DNA from: Vibrio sinensis
GTDB lineage: Bacteria; Pseudomonadota; Gammaproteobacteria; Enterobacterales; Vibrionaceae
NCBI RefSeq assembly: GCF_003605645.1
Contig: NZ_QVMU01000008.1
Coordinates: forward strand, 1 to 64,000
Reading direction: 5' to 3'
DNA: 64,000 nucleotides
The notes beneath the pieces were generated by a model. The model saw only the letters and a program-made list of their open reading frames with translations, was not told where the DNA came from and did no database searches. This document shows, piece by piece, positions 1 to 9,595 of the stretch; the first letter of the stretch is position 1, and each line of letters opens with the position of its first letter. The translations under genes were made by a program, and so were the position numbers.

Positions 1-82
1 CCCCGGGCCGGACTTGAACCGGCACAGCGCGAACGCCGAGGGATTTTAAATCCCTTGTGTCTACCAATTCCACCACCAGGGC
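1..82 (-). tRNA. tRNA-Leu (anticodon UAA), 3' end cut by window edge
   Basis: Read on the minus strand, a long-variable-arm tRNA begins GCCCTGG at position 82 and has an anticodon stem AGGGA/TCCCT around the loop TTTAAAA, giving anticodon UAA. The T arm GGTTCAAGTCC is intact. The 3' acceptor strand is truncated by one or two bases plus CCA at the window start. The class II shape and anticodon identify tRNA-Leu. Confidence 0.95.
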
Positions 83-610
83 AACGCAATTGCGATGAAG
101 ACACCACCGTTCCTTTTGGCTTTTGCCTTGGGAACGAGACGTACTTTAACCTATTGAGTGGCTAGGTCAACAAAAAATGTGCCGAACTGTTCTGACTGCT
201 CACTTTACCCGCACCAGAGAAGAAAGAAACAGCAAGATGATCACTATTGCATCAACTTTGTTTTTGTTTTCAAAGAGATTATTCCACCAGCGACATCAAT
301 ACATTGTGTGTTAGCCACAACAACTAGCGACAAAAAAAGGCCTTTTCAAATGAATATCCTCGAACGGTCAGAACGTCACCCTATCTTATTGAGAGTATGA
401 CGTCACTCACCAATACATAACAATGAATCGTGAGGGATAACGATAAATGCCCAGCAAAGAGAGAAAATAGCACTGTGCTTAGGAGCTTAAATAAAGACAA
501 GTATTGGGGATATTGCAATAAGGGATATATAGAAAATCAGGATAAAATATTAAGAATCAAAATGGAAAAACGAGATAAGCATAGATGAGAATATTTAGAA
601 AAGTCGAGAA
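83..610. other. Spacer between tRNA-Cys and tRNA-Leu with no clear gene
   Basis: This 528-bp stretch separates two tRNAs on the same strand. I see no convincing coding sequence: the one open frame of about 80 codons has no ribosome site and a composition unlike a protein. No third tRNA was recognised by eye. An imperfect hairpin lies near 110-135 (GTTCC...GGAAC), which could be part of precursor processing. Confidence 0.5.
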
Positions 611-684
611 TGGAGGCGCCTCCCGGAGTCGAACCGAGGTCCACGGATTTGCAATCCGCTGCATAGCCACTCTGCCAAGGCGCC
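611..684 (-). tRNA. tRNA-Cys (anticodon GCA)
   Basis: On the minus strand the gene runs GGCGCCTTGGCAGAGTGG... with anticodon stem GGATT/AATCC around GCA, a T arm with GGTTCGACTCC, and an acceptor stem GGCGCC/GGCGCC. The CCA end is encoded (TGGA read in reverse at 611-614). It lies upstream of tRNA-Leu on the same strand, an arrangement like the glyW-cysT-leuZ cluster of enterics. Confidence 0.96.
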
Positions 685-904
685 TTACTCTCTAAACGCG
701 TTCGATTACCCACCGCTGCGTCCGCCGCACACTTTACGGATTGACATCAAAGTGTCAAACAAATTTTGTGATCTAACGCACTACTTGCTGACTATTACGT
801 CACTTAGAGTAACGTTCGAGCACTTGGCTTAATTTCTACTCTAACTCAAACTCTATCTTGTGGAATGCATCGCCGCCAACGCAACCCTTGAAAATCACTC
901 ACAT

Positions 905-2350
905 TCACCACTTTCTCATCATTCGTCCGACCAATGTCGGGTGATAAGACCAACAATGATCAAACATCGACATTAATTCAGGATTACCATACTTTGATAA
1001 GCTAATCGCGTGAAAACGGTTTTTGTTCTGTTTTAAGCTCTCCACTTTCGTCAGCATCTCTTCTGATTGTTTTGGCGCTATAAAATCGGAAACCACAACC
1101 ATGTCTGCGTTTTTATAAGTCCCTGAGCTCATTAACTCTATCGATTTCATCAATACGGGTTCTAAATCCGTACCACCATGGAAAGAATAACTAAGAAAAT
1201 CGCTCGCTTCTCGCAAACCATCTTGTCGAGTTAGCTCGTAGGTAATCTGCTCTGTCGAAAATAAGATCACGTAACATTCACGATCTTCAGCTAAGGCTAT
1301 CTGCATTAATGCATATGCCATCGCTTTAGCACACTGTTCGGGAAAACCGGACATTGAGCCTGATGCATCAATACAAACAATAAATGGCCCCTTTTCAATG
1401 TCGACCTGTGCATTATCGGGCTTATGGGCTTTTACTTTTCTTAAGGTTCGTGACTTTCCTTGGACGCGATAGTTCATTAGACGTTTATCCGCCAAGTGTT
1501 TGTAAAACACTACTTCCAATTCTGGATAAGCCAGAAACATGGTTTCATTTGGGAGCAGTTTGTTGAGGTCATCACTTTCATGAATACCGACAATATCGTC
1601 AGTGGCTTCATCCGATTTCTCCTCAACCATTTGTAACTCTTCCGTTGGCGCTTTATTCAAGTCAGGATCATTTACATCGCTTGCCATCCGACCTAACTTC
1701 TCAGCAATCTCCTGTAAGCCTTTATGTTTTTGTAACAGCTCAGCATGACGTTTCATGACAGTGAGATCGGTTTTACTCAGTTTAGCCGAAGCCATGTCCC
1801 ATAATCGCCCTACACTCTCCTCATCTCCCTCTGTTGTGATTTTATCCATGTTCTTCATGGTTTCCATACGCTGATAAAGGTCTTTGAGAACTTTTTCTTT
1901 ATTCGCTTCCAGCTCTGTCAACTGTGCTTGGCGAATCGCTTCACAAAGACTTTGATACCACTGGTCGCAAAAATAATGAGGAAACATAGGGTTATTCACC
2001 CCTTTGTTTTTTTCAAGTAGACGTCGCGCTTGCATATAAAAAGCAGAATGCCATTCGAGCTTTTTAACCACAGTTTGAATTTCGGAGAAGAACTGGCTTT
2101 CATCCCAATAAATCACCTCTTGATAAAGCGCAAGCTCTTGGTGGAAGCGATCGGTTTCGCACACTTTCGTGATGCGTTTTTTTACCCCACCACGCCATTT
2201 AACCAAGTGGTTTTTGACCGTATTTTTAATACCTCGATTTTCTGCCATCGCCATCACTTGAGAACGAGCAACCAAATCATTCATCGCCGAATCTATAATG
2301 CCAGAATCTGCAATCATTAAGGCTAAGTTCAAACCATCTGCACCTAACAT
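905..2350 (-). CDS. viaA: ViaA, VWA-domain partner of the RavA ATPase
   Basis: This 481-residue protein matches the length of ViaA (about 483 in E. coli). The C-terminal von Willebrand A domain (from about residue 320) carries the metal-ion-dependent adhesion motif DASGSMS (near residue 326), a downstream GTDLEP threonine loop and VVSDF. The N-terminal half is helical. It starts at an ATG behind AGGAGG and lies 9 bp after ravA, so the two form an operon. In E. coli RavA-ViaA act together on respiratory complexes and aminoglycoside sensitivity; that role here is inferred from homology. Confidence 0.93.
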   Translation of the reverse strand: MLGADGLNLALMIADSGIIDSAMNDLVARSQVMAMAENRGIKNTVKNHLVKWRGGVKKRITKVCETDRFHQELALYQEVIYWDESQFFSEIQTVVKKLEWHSAFYMQARRLLEKNKGVNNPMFPHYFCDQWYQSLCEAIRQAQLTELEANKEKVLKDLYQRMETMKNMDKITTEGDEESVGRLWDMASAKLSKTDLTVMKRHAELLQKHKGLQEIAEKLGRMASDVNDPDLNKAPTEELQMVEEKSDEATDDIVGIHESDDLNKLLPNETMFLAYPELEVVFYKHLADKRLMNYRVQGKSRTLRKVKAHKPDNAQVDIEKGPFIVCIDASGSMSGFPEQCAKAMAYALMQIALAEDRECYVILFSTEQITYELTRQDGLREASDFLSYSFHGGTDLEPVLMKSIELMSSGTYKNADMVVVSDFIAPKQSEEMLTKVESLKQNKNRFHAISLSKYGNPELMSMFDHCWSYHPTLVGRMMRKW

Positions 2351-2359
2351 GGCGACCTC

Positions 2360-4021
2360 CTATGAAAAATACTGCTCAAGATTCTTGAAACGAAAAATCG
2401 TCCGTTCACATTCGGTACGCACCGAATCTAGCGTTTGTTGCAACTTCTGCAGGCTGCTCTCCATTGCGCGTGGTAATTCAGGATCGACAAAGTTATGGGG
2501 TAACGCACCATGGAAGTTCGAGCGTACTTTTCGTAGATGATGTTCTGCGTGTTCAAATTGCACCATCGCTTGATCGGCTTTTTTCGACCACTCTTGATAC
2601 AAATTATTATCGAGACCACGTCTTGTCACCAACGCCACCAGCACAGCTCGATTAGCAATATCTTTTACAACGAGGTGATTACCTGCATCGAGTTCAAAAC
2701 GTAAGCGGCACAAATTAGTGTTTTGGTTTACATAACCATAAACGTCTCCCTTACCCTCTTTAATCACATTCTCAAGATCATGACGAGCGACATACACCCA
2801 TCGGCTATCCCCTTTCTCCGATTCAGAAACGGACATATTGCTTTGAAGCAGCACTAACTTAACCAGATCACTCGCATTACCTACACGATAAATCTTGGCA
2901 TCAGAACTATCATAGTGGTGGACGTGTTTCTTAATTAGCCCAGTCGAAGATTCCATGGCAAGTTCCATTCCAAACTCAGCTTCGAGTTCATCTTGGATAT
3001 CACTCAGCTCTTCACGGCATAACAAAATTTGCTGTTCAACTTCTTGCTGATCAAAAGCATGCTGCAAAGCAAACTCATGGATCACGGCTCGAACAATATC
3101 TCGCGTTTCAGGTGTGTTCCATAAGCAATCTTGTAGCAGCAATAGATCAAGTGGATTAATTTCATCGCGACCACTGAAAAACGCACTCGCTTTAAGTAAT
3201 CTAACCGCCTTTTTCCAGCGTCGATCTGATACATATAAGTCACTATCAATAGAAGCAGAACTCGCACTTTTTGCTTTTTCTTCTAACAAACTCTTAAGCT
3301 CATAGAGTTTTTCAAATACCGAATCCGATAAAGTGAGTGTTTCTAATTCAGCTTGCCATTGATGATATTCTGCATCGGTGATCGCCAAGCCTGGAGGAAT
3401 TTGGGCTTCTTGAGGCGTGCCCACAGTCAACATGGATTTAAAATTCTGTTTATTTTGAATGCGGTTGACGAATACACGAACAAGCATTCGGTCATACAGT
3501 GCTTCTAAGCCACTATCTTCATCCGGAAGTTCATTAGAGGCAGAAACCAATAACCGCATTGGAACACGTTCTATCTCACTGCCATTTTTAAAGGTTTTTT
3601 CGTTTACAACGGTGAGTAGTGTATTCAGTATTGCCGGACCCGCTTTCCAAATTTCATCGAGGAAAACAACCTGCGCTGTGGGTAGATAACCGTCGGTCAA
3701 ACGTAAATAGCGACCATTATCTTTAAGCTCTTGGATACTGAGCGGACCAAACACCTCTTCTGGAGTAGAAAAGCGCGTCATTAGATATTCAAAGTAAGAA
3801 GAATTATCGAATGCTTGAATCAAACGTTTAGCGATTAAACTTTTCGCAATACCTGGAGGGCCGAGTAAAAACACACTCTCTCCAGAAAGAGCGGCTAATA
3901 AACAGAGCTTTATTGTGTCTTCACGTTCATAAACGCCATCAGATAGTGCTTTTGCGAGCTTATTGATCCGCTCCGACAGCAACGCTCGATTTGCATGAGG
4001 AACCTGAGTTGGGTTGATCAT
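2360..4021 (-). CDS. ravA: RavA, MoxR-family AAA+ ATPase
   Basis: This 553-residue MoxR-type AAA+ protein has Walker A GPPGIAKS (around residues 54-61), Walker [12 protein letters not shown] and a sensor region [19 protein letters not shown] characteristic of RavA. Family members are about 500 residues, so this one is slightly long. The ATG follows AAGGAG at six bases. It is the first gene of ravA-viaA; an A/T-rich 270-bp intergenic region before the divergent Nudix gene should hold the promoters of both. Confidence 0.93.
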   Translation of the reverse strand: MINPTQVPHANRALLSERINKLAKALSDGVYEREDTIKLCLLAALSGESVFLLGPPGIAKSLIAKRLIQAFDNSSYFEYLMTRFSTPEEVFGPLSIQELKDNGRYLRLTDGYLPTAQVVFLDEIWKAGPAILNTLLTVVNEKTFKNGSEIERVPMRLLVSASNELPDEDSGLEALYDRMLVRVFVNRIQNKQNFKSMLTVGTPQEAQIPPGLAITDAEYHQWQAELETLTLSDSVFEKLYELKSLLEEKAKSASSASIDSDLYVSDRRWKKAVRLLKASAFFSGRDEINPLDLLLLQDCLWNTPETRDIVRAVIHEFALQHAFDQQEVEQQILLCREELSDIQDELEAEFGMELAMESSTGLIKKHVHHYDSSDAKIYRVGNASDLVKLVLLQSNMSVSESEKGDSRWVYVARHDLENVIKEGKGDVYGYVNQNTNLCRLRFELDAGNHLVVKDIANRAVLVALVTRRGLDNNLYQEWSKKADQAMVQFEHAEHHLRKVRSNFHGALPHNFVDPELPRAMESSLQKLQQTLDSVRTECERTIFRFKNLEQYFS

Positions 4022-4290
4022 TGCTGTTCTCCTTCTTTTTGAATCAAATTTAAATATAACGGCAACCTTACTGCTTTGTTATCAATTTGTTACATTAACA
4101 TTCACAATAAACGATATTTCTTTATAACAGAAGCGCTTTTGTGATCATCGACCGCAATCACTGTTTACAATTTTGAGATCTACATCACTGATATGATATT
4201 CAATTCGTATTATGTACCAGAGATTCTCACTTTAAATCCGGTAAGATTGTCGTTAATGTATCGAAAGCTTACCCCCTACAGTTGCCAACA

Positions 4291-4821
4291 ATGACTAATA
4301 AACCCGCATCAAAAGTGCTGCACACATGGAAACGTATCTCGCTAGTCGAGGAGACAATTCAACTTCCAAATGGTAAAGAAATTATTCATACCACCATTGC
4401 TCATCCCGGTGCTGCCGTAATATTACCGATCGACCAAGACGGTAACGTCATTCTCATTAATCAATATCGCCCATCACTAAAAAAGTGGTTACTAGAACTC
4501 CCTGCTGGCACCATTGAGCACGATGAAGCGATTGAACATTGCGCGCAACGTGAGCTAGAGGAAGAGACTGGGTATTTTGCACATGAAATGATTTCACTAG
4601 GACAAGTCACCCCCTTAGCGGGCTTTTGTGATGAAATTCAATACTTGTTTGTTGCAAAAGACTTAACCCGACCATCACGATATACTTGCGATGATGATGA
4701 AATTATTGAAGTGGTTACTTTGACCATCCATCAACTAGAACAACTCATCATTACTGGTGAAATTAGTGACGCTAAAACAATCGCTTGCTTAAGCAAAGCC
4801 AAACTATGTGGATACATATAA
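4291..4821 (+). CDS. Nudix hydrolase, ADP-ribose pyrophosphatase-like
   Basis: About 176 residues with a complete Nudix box: G(x5)E at GTIEHDE followed seven residues later by RELEEETGY, supplying the catalytic glutamates. The preceding QYRPSLKKWLLELPAG is typical of the ADP-ribose/ADP-sugar pyrophosphatase group (NudF-like). I chose the ATG at 4291 over the TTG at 4282; neither has a strong Shine-Dalgarno. It is 15 bp upstream of ltaE and probably cotranscribed. Substrate cannot be fixed from sequence alone. Confidence 0.82.
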   Translation: MTNKPASKVLHTWKRISLVEETIQLPNGKEIIHTTIAHPGAAVILPIDQDGNVILINQYRPSLKKWLLELPAGTIEHDEAIEHCAQRELEEETGYFAHEMISLGQVTPLAGFCDEIQYLFVAKDLTRPSRYTCDDDEIIEVVTLTIHQLEQLIITGEISDAKTIACLSKAKLCGYI

Positions 4822-4836
4822 GTAGGAATTTAATTT

Positions 4837-5844
4837 ATGGATTTTCGCTCTGATACGGTCACAAAACCTACCCAAGCTATGCGTACTGCGATGGCTGACG
4901 CTATTGTTGGGGATGATGTCTATGGGGATGACCCGACGGTCAATGATTTAGAGCAGTGGGCTGCTCAGCGACATGGCTTTGAAGCTGCACTTTTTACTAC
5001 TTCAGGAACTCAAGCCAATTTATTAGGCTTAATGGCCCATTGTCAGCGTGGCGACGAGTACTTATGTGGCCAGCAAGCGCACAACTATCGCTATGAAGCA
5101 GGCGGAGCGGCTGTTCTTGGCTCAATTCAGCCTCAGCCGATAGAAAATAACCCTGACGGCACATTGGATTTTGATAAGCTAAAAGCGGCAATTAAACCGG
5201 ACGATTCTCACTTTGCTCGCACGCGATTACTCAGTTTGGAAAACACCATCAATGGTAAGGTTCTCCCTCTCGATTACCTAGCGCAAGCTCGTCAGTTTGT
5301 AGACACCCACGGCCTGCAATTACACCTAGATGGTGCTCGAGTCTATAATGCAGCGGTTGCACTTAACGTTGATGTTATCGAAATTGCCAAACATTTCGAC
5401 TCAATGACGGTATGTTTATCAAAAGGTCTATCTGCACCAATCGGCTCACTACTACTCGGTGACAAAGCTTTCATTGATCGCGCACGCCGCATTCGAAAGA
5501 TGCTTGGTGGTGGTATGCGTCAAGCTGGGATTCTTGCCGCCGCAGGAAAACTCGCACTGACAGAACAAGTCGCTCAACTGAGTGTTGATCACGCCAATGC
5601 AAAAACACTGGCTGAGGGGCTAAGTCAAATCGACGGTTTCCATGTTAATGCTGAATTTGTTCAAACCAATATCGTTTTCGTTAAAGTTGATGATGATATT
5701 GATACTCAACAACTCGCTAGTAAGTTAGCACAAGACGGTATTACGATTACACCAGGAAATCCGCTACGTTTTGTTACTCATAAAGACGTTGATGCCAACG
5801 CAATCACCACACTTCTAGCGAAAATTAACGAATTTGTTGCTTAA
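4837..5844 (+). CDS. ltaE: Low-specificity L-threonine aldolase
   Basis: The 335-residue protein is full length for the family. It begins MDFRSDTVTKPT, shows the PLP-binding lysine in VCLSKGLSAP (Lys196), the active-site His82 and the HLDGARVYNA segment. LtaE cleaves L-threonine and L-allo-threonine to glycine and acetaldehyde in the cytoplasm. A ribosome site AGTAGGAA precedes the ATG, and a hairpin follows the stop. Confidence 0.95.
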   Translation: MDFRSDTVTKPTQAMRTAMADAIVGDDVYGDDPTVNDLEQWAAQRHGFEAALFTTSGTQANLLGLMAHCQRGDEYLCGQQAHNYRYEAGGAAVLGSIQPQPIENNPDGTLDFDKLKAAIKPDDSHFARTRLLSLENTINGKVLPLDYLAQARQFVDTHGLQLHLDGARVYNAAVALNVDVIEIAKHFDSMTVCLSKGLSAPIGSLLLGDKAFIDRARRIRKMLGGGMRQAGILAAAGKLALTEQVAQLSVDHANAKTLAEGLSQIDGFHVNAEFVQTNIVFVKVDDDIDTQQLASKLAQDGITITPGNPLRFVTHKDVDANAITTLLAKINEFVA

Positions 5845-5856
5845 AACGCTCTTCTT

Positions 5857-5892
5857 TCCCGGTTTAGAAATCGCTTTGAACCGGGATTCTTA
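5857..5892 (+). terminator. Hairpin after ltaE
   Basis: An 8-bp perfect stem TCCCGGTT/AACCGGGA with a 14-base loop is followed by a T-rich run. Position right after ltaE supports a Rho-independent terminator, though the loop is long. Confidence 0.6.
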
Positions 5893-5999
5893 TACCTATT
5901 TTCAAAAGTAAAATACCCCCAAATAAATGTCTTGAGCTTCCCCCTAGGGTAAGCCTTATCCTGACAGCATAAATTTCTTCAATTTTCTATTATTAGATC

Positions 6000-6320
6000 A
6001 TGCTCATCCGAACGTTTTACACGCTATTATTTACCGTCCTAGCCTCTTCTACTGTATCAGCATCAAGTTTTGGTGATGCTAAATTAGGAAAAATAAAATC
6101 ACCAAGTTGTGTTTTCTGTCATGGACAAACGGGTATTGCGGCTAACTCTAGTTATCCTAACTTAAATGGCCAAAATGCGCCTTATCTGTACCAAGCAATG
6201 AAAGATTACCAACAAGGCACTCGTACAACTCCTCTTGCACAAATGATGGCAGCGCAATTAAGACAACTTGACGATCAAGACTTAAAAGACGTCGCTGCTT
6301 TTTATGCCGAACAACCTTAA
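6000..6320 (+). CDS. Small periplasmic class I cytochrome c
   Basis: The 106-residue precursor has a hydrophobic N-terminal signal peptide (MLIRTFYTLLFTVLASS, cleavage near SASS) and one haem-binding CVFCH motif. A C-terminal QMMAAQL can provide the axial methionine, and the end KDVAAFYAEQP is the usual cytochrome c553/c5 tail. It is expected to be an electron shuttle in the periplasm. It stands alone between ltaE and a convergent ppiC. Confidence 0.88.
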   Translation: MLIRTFYTLLFTVLASSTVSASSFGDAKLGKIKSPSCVFCHGQTGIAANSSYPNLNGQNAPYLYQAMKDYQQGTRTTPLAQMMAAQLRQLDDQDLKDVAAFYAEQP

Positions 6321-6370
6321 GCTCATATTACAGCTTTAGCCGTGTAATCCATTGTTTTAAGAATATAAAA

Positions 6371-6400
6371 AAGCCCCCGCAACTTGCGAGGGCTTAATAA
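6371..6400. terminator. Bidirectional terminator between cytochrome c and ppiC
   Basis: A 10-bp stem with one mismatch (AAGCCCCCGC / GCGAGGGCTT) has A-rich sequence on its left and TAATAAAA on its right. It sits between two convergent genes; the A run on the left gives a better U-tract for the minus-strand ppiC transcript. Confidence 0.7.
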
Positions 6401-6418
6401 AATTCTCGAGAATTCCGC

Positions 6419-6697
6419 CTATGTGCGGTACAACACTTTTACAACATGCCATCCAAATTTAGTTTTCACCAAGTGCGGAACAAGTGTTTCACCTGTAAAA
6501 CATACTTTATCAAATTGTGGCACCATTTGGCCTTTACGAAACTCACCCAAATCACCACCATTTTTACCTGATGGACAGCTTGAATATTTCTTTGCTAAAA
6601 CTTGAAATTTCGCGCCTTTTTTTAGCTGTTTGATAATGTCTTCAGCTTGCTCTTTATGCTTCACCAAAATATGAAGTGCTGCTGCGGTGTTTGCCAT
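6419..6697 (-). CDS. ppiC: Parvulin-type peptidyl-prolyl cis-trans isomerase
   Basis: A 92-residue single-domain parvulin without signal peptide, hence cytoplasmic PpiC. It shows the family signature [14 protein letters not shown], the GGDLGEF segment, FDKVCF and the final [10 protein letters not shown]. Length equals E. coli PpiC (93). Starts at an ATG behind AAGAG. Confidence 0.95.
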   Translation of the reverse strand: MANTAAALHILVKHKEQAEDIIKQLKKGAKFQVLAKKYSSCPSGKNGGDLGEFRKGQMVPQFDKVCFTGETLVPHLVKTKFGWHVVKVLYRT

Positions 6698-6886
6698 GAT
6701 GAATTCTCTTAATGGTATCGTCTTACTAATCGTGGGATTGTAGCAAAATTTTTGAGATCTTCATCAATCCTTTTCTATCCGATTAAAATGCCATCTTGTT
6801 TAAACAAATTTTAGATCAACCTCACTGAATTATGTTATTGAAACGTTACTATGCAATGTTCTCCCTTGCAGTACTTAGGAACTAGT

Positions 6887-7813
6887 ATGCCGAAAATGAA
6901 TAAAGCGAATCAGTCTCAAGGCATGTTGTTATTTAAACTAAACATGAACCAGCATAGCTTTGCTATCGGAACCTTAAAAGTAAGAGAGATTGTTCCTTAT
7001 TCACCGACGACACAAATTCCTTACTCTCATCCACATGTTATTGGTACCGTCTCAATTCGAGGTCTCACAGTTCCGGTAATCGATATGCCTGCTGCCATTG
7101 GCTTTCGCCCGATACAAAAAGAAGAATTCGACTCTTGTTTTCTTATCGTGACAGACTGCCTTAGAACCGTTGTCGCTTTTATGGTGCGAAGCATTGAGAA
7201 AATTATTGAGTGTGATTGGAAAACAATTGAACCCTCACCTAAATCGGCTGGCAGTAATGTTTTCGTGACTGGAATTACACGTTACGAAGAAAGAATCATT
7301 CAGATGCTGGATGTTGAGCTACTTCTTTCTAAAATTTATCCATCCAACGATTCCGCCAATATCCCAATTCTGACCGACGTAGAACGTGAACGACTCAAAG
7401 CTCTCAACATTTTGGTGGTTGATGATTCAAGTATTGCGCGTAAACAATTAGCGGACGCATTGCACAGCACAAGTATCAGTTTCCAGATGCGCAACAATGG
7501 TATTGAAGCTTTACAAGTTCTAAGAGAGGAAGCGCAGCTTGGCCGGCCAATTGATATTTTAGTCAGCGATATCGAAATGCCCGGATTAGACGGTTACGAA
7601 TTGGCCTTTGAAACTCAAAGCGACAGTACTTTACGTCATGCTTACATCATTCTACACACGTCTCTATCGAGTGAAATTTGCGTAAACCGAGCACAACAAG
7701 TTGGGGCACATGAAGCACTTGAAAAATTCAATGCGGGGGATTTGATCAAAGCGATGTTGAGAGGAGCAAAACAACTCTCAGACACCACGCCCCTCAATAA
7801 TACAATGCAATAA
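6887..7813 (+). CDS. cheV: Chemotaxis scaffold/receiver protein CheV
   Basis: About 308 residues: an N-terminal CheW-like domain (roughly 10-160) followed by a receiver domain (roughly 180-300) with acidic VVDDS and phospho-acceptor in LVSDIEMPGLDGYE. This two-domain order is CheV, which couples chemoreceptors to CheA and is tuned by phosphorylation. I selected the ATG at 6887, which has AGGA at six bases, over one 36 bases upstream. No other chemotaxis gene is adjacent. Confidence 0.92.
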   Translation: MPKMNKANQSQGMLLFKLNMNQHSFAIGTLKVREIVPYSPTTQIPYSHPHVIGTVSIRGLTVPVIDMPAAIGFRPIQKEEFDSCFLIVTDCLRTVVAFMVRSIEKIIECDWKTIEPSPKSAGSNVFVTGITRYEERIIQMLDVELLLSKIYPSNDSANIPILTDVERERLKALNILVVDDSSIARKQLADALHSTSISFQMRNNGIEALQVLREEAQLGRPIDILVSDIEMPGLDGYELAFETQSDSTLRHAYIILHTSLSSEICVNRAQQVGAHEALEKFNAGDLIKAMLRGAKQLSDTTPLNNTMQ

Positions 7814-8036
7814 CAGCCAATGATCAGGCACATCTATTTAATAACGACTAAATCAGATGTTTGATCCCTCTATGACTTATGGGTAACGATCACAAAACTA
7901 AATTCAAAGATTCATTTTAGCTATACGTTAAGCATTCTTTTGGATTAGGTTAATGGTATTAATAATAATGCCATTGTGTGAACTTGATTTTATTCACTTA
8001 ATCATACTTTGTTACCCAGTGAAGTTTATCGTAAAC

Positions 8037-9053
8037 ATGACAGACGATGATTTTAAAAAGTCGACGGCTAACCTAAAAAAAGCCGTCCCATTGATGATGA
8101 AGAATCACGTTGCAGCGACTCCTGCTAACTACGCTCTTTGGTATACCTATGTTGACAATACTATTCCTAAGCTTAATAAAGAGCTTGATGGCGTTATCAA
8201 CAGTTATGGTATTTGTCCACCAAGTGCCAGTGACCAACTCTACAACACACACCTTGCTAGCCGAAATGAAACCAAACTGAGCGAATTAAAAGCCAGTGTC
8301 GAAGTTTTGGTTAATGAAGTCGCCAATTCGATGAGCGATACTATTACCGGTACCTCAAAATTCTCTGCCATGATCGACAAAACCTTTGATTCTTTAGAAC
8401 GTGTTGAAGGTGAGACAATGTCACTGGATGATGTGATGGGCGTCGTTCGTCAACTGGTATCAGAATCACGAGAAATTCGTCATTCAACCCAATTTTTGAC
8501 TAATCAGTTAACTAAAGCCAGCGATGAAATAGGCAAACTTAAATCCGAATTAGCCGACGTACAAAAAGACGCGCTCTTCGATAGCCTTTCCGGCCTATAC
8601 AACCGCCGCTCATTTGATGCAGACGTTAATACGCTGTGTCGAAGTAATCAGGCTTTCTGTTTGATTATTGCAGATATTGATCATTTCAAATCTTACAATG
8701 ACACTTATGGTCATTTATTTGGTGATTCGATTATCAAAGGGCTAGCTCGACGCTTAATGAATAGCTGCCGAGAGGGGTGTACTGCTTATCGTATTGGTGG
8801 AGAAGAGTTCGCCATTGTGATCCCAAATCGAAATATTCGTATTGCCCGCCAATTTGCTGACAGTTTACGTCGTGCCATTGAAAAGCTCTCAATTAAAGAT
8901 CGTCGTAGTGGTGAACAAGTGGGCAATATTACGGCTTCTTTCGGTGTTGCTGAATTTAGAGAGGGCGATACGCTTAATGATGTTCTAGATCGTGCAGACT
9001 CACTGCTTTATGAAGCAAAACAACTCGGTCGAAATCGCGTTATGCCACTCTAA
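8037..9053 (+). CDS. Diguanylate cyclase (GGDEF protein)
   Basis: About 338 residues from the ATG at 8037 (MTDDDFKKS); the open frame extends 28 codons upstream but that part looks like untranslated A/T-rich DNA. The N-terminal helical region (20-190) contains NHVAATPANYALWYTYVD, a conserved cytoplasmic helical module found in many proteobacterial cyclases. The catalytic domain has YNRRSFD, the metal-binding DIDHFK and the active site GGEEF. The product is c-di-GMP. The usual inhibitory RxxD five residues before the active site reads REGC, so product inhibition may be absent. Confidence 0.92.
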   Translation: MTDDDFKKSTANLKKAVPLMMKNHVAATPANYALWYTYVDNTIPKLNKELDGVINSYGICPPSASDQLYNTHLASRNETKLSELKASVEVLVNEVANSMSDTITGTSKFSAMIDKTFDSLERVEGETMSLDDVMGVVRQLVSESREIRHSTQFLTNQLTKASDEIGKLKSELADVQKDALFDSLSGLYNRRSFDADVNTLCRSNQAFCLIIADIDHFKSYNDTYGHLFGDSIIKGLARRLMNSCREGCTAYRIGGEEFAIVIPNRNIRIARQFADSLRRAIEKLSIKDRRSGEQVGNITASFGVAEFREGDTLNDVLDRADSLLYEAKQLGRNRVMPL

Positions 9054-9150
9054 AAACGGAAAATTTCAGAAAGTCAGCTATTCTATTCCTATACCGCAAG
9101 GTGGCCATACCAAATGGTTACTATACCGAAAGAAAATATGGAGGTTTAGA

Positions 9151-9414
9151 ATGAAAAGCGGACAATTACTGATAGCATTAGGCTCGGTTTCGTTACTATT
9201 TGGCTGCGCTGACACGATGGAACGTTACGAGAAACAAGAATATACCTCGATATCCAATCCTGCCTCTGTTTATTGCGTACAGCAAGGAGGCAAATTGGAA
9301 ACGATAGATGAAAACGCACAGCGCGTAACCTACTGTCTGCTTCCTGAACAAGAGCGTATTGAACAGTGGGAATACTATCGAAATAACCACCAAAATAACG
9401 ACACTACTTACTAG
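9151..9414 (+). CDS. DUF333-family lipoprotein
   Basis: An 87-residue protein beginning at an ATG seven bases after GGAGG. The signal peptide ends in a lipobox LLFGC (Cys about residue 19). The mature part contains NPASVYCVQQGGKLE and a second cysteine before LLPEQERIEQWEYY, the DUF333 pattern seen in small proteins labelled putative hemolysin. I would not infer hemolysis from it. Confidence 0.8.
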   Translation: MKSGQLLIALGSVSLLFGCADTMERYEKQEYTSISNPASVYCVQQGGKLETIDENAQRVTYCLLPEQERIEQWEYYRNNHQNNDTTY

Positions 9415-9448
9415 ACCAACTAAGGCATAGCAACTAAGCCATAGCCAA

Positions 9449-9475
9449 CTAATAGACCCACGGTCTATTAGACTA
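9449..9475 (+). terminator. Hairpin terminator after the DUF333 gene
   Basis: A perfect 10-bp stem CTAATAGACC/GGTCTATTAG with a three-base loop lies 35 bp after the lipoprotein stop, followed by TAGTTAGTTTCTT. Confidence 0.65.
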
Positions 9476-9595
9476 GTTAGTTTCTTCATACAAGTCAGCT
9501 GCTTAATTGCACACCGTTTTATTATTACACTTCTATGACAATCACCATTCTCTGAGTTTTAGAATATGCCGTCTTACATAAATCCAACCCAGTGA

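Noticed and set aside
158..400. 80-codon open frame between the two tRNAs
   Set aside because: No ribosome site, odd composition and location inside a tRNA cluster; probably chance.
9151..9414. Hemolysin
   Set aside because: DUF333 proteins have been labelled putative hemolysin, but nothing in the sequence supports lytic activity.
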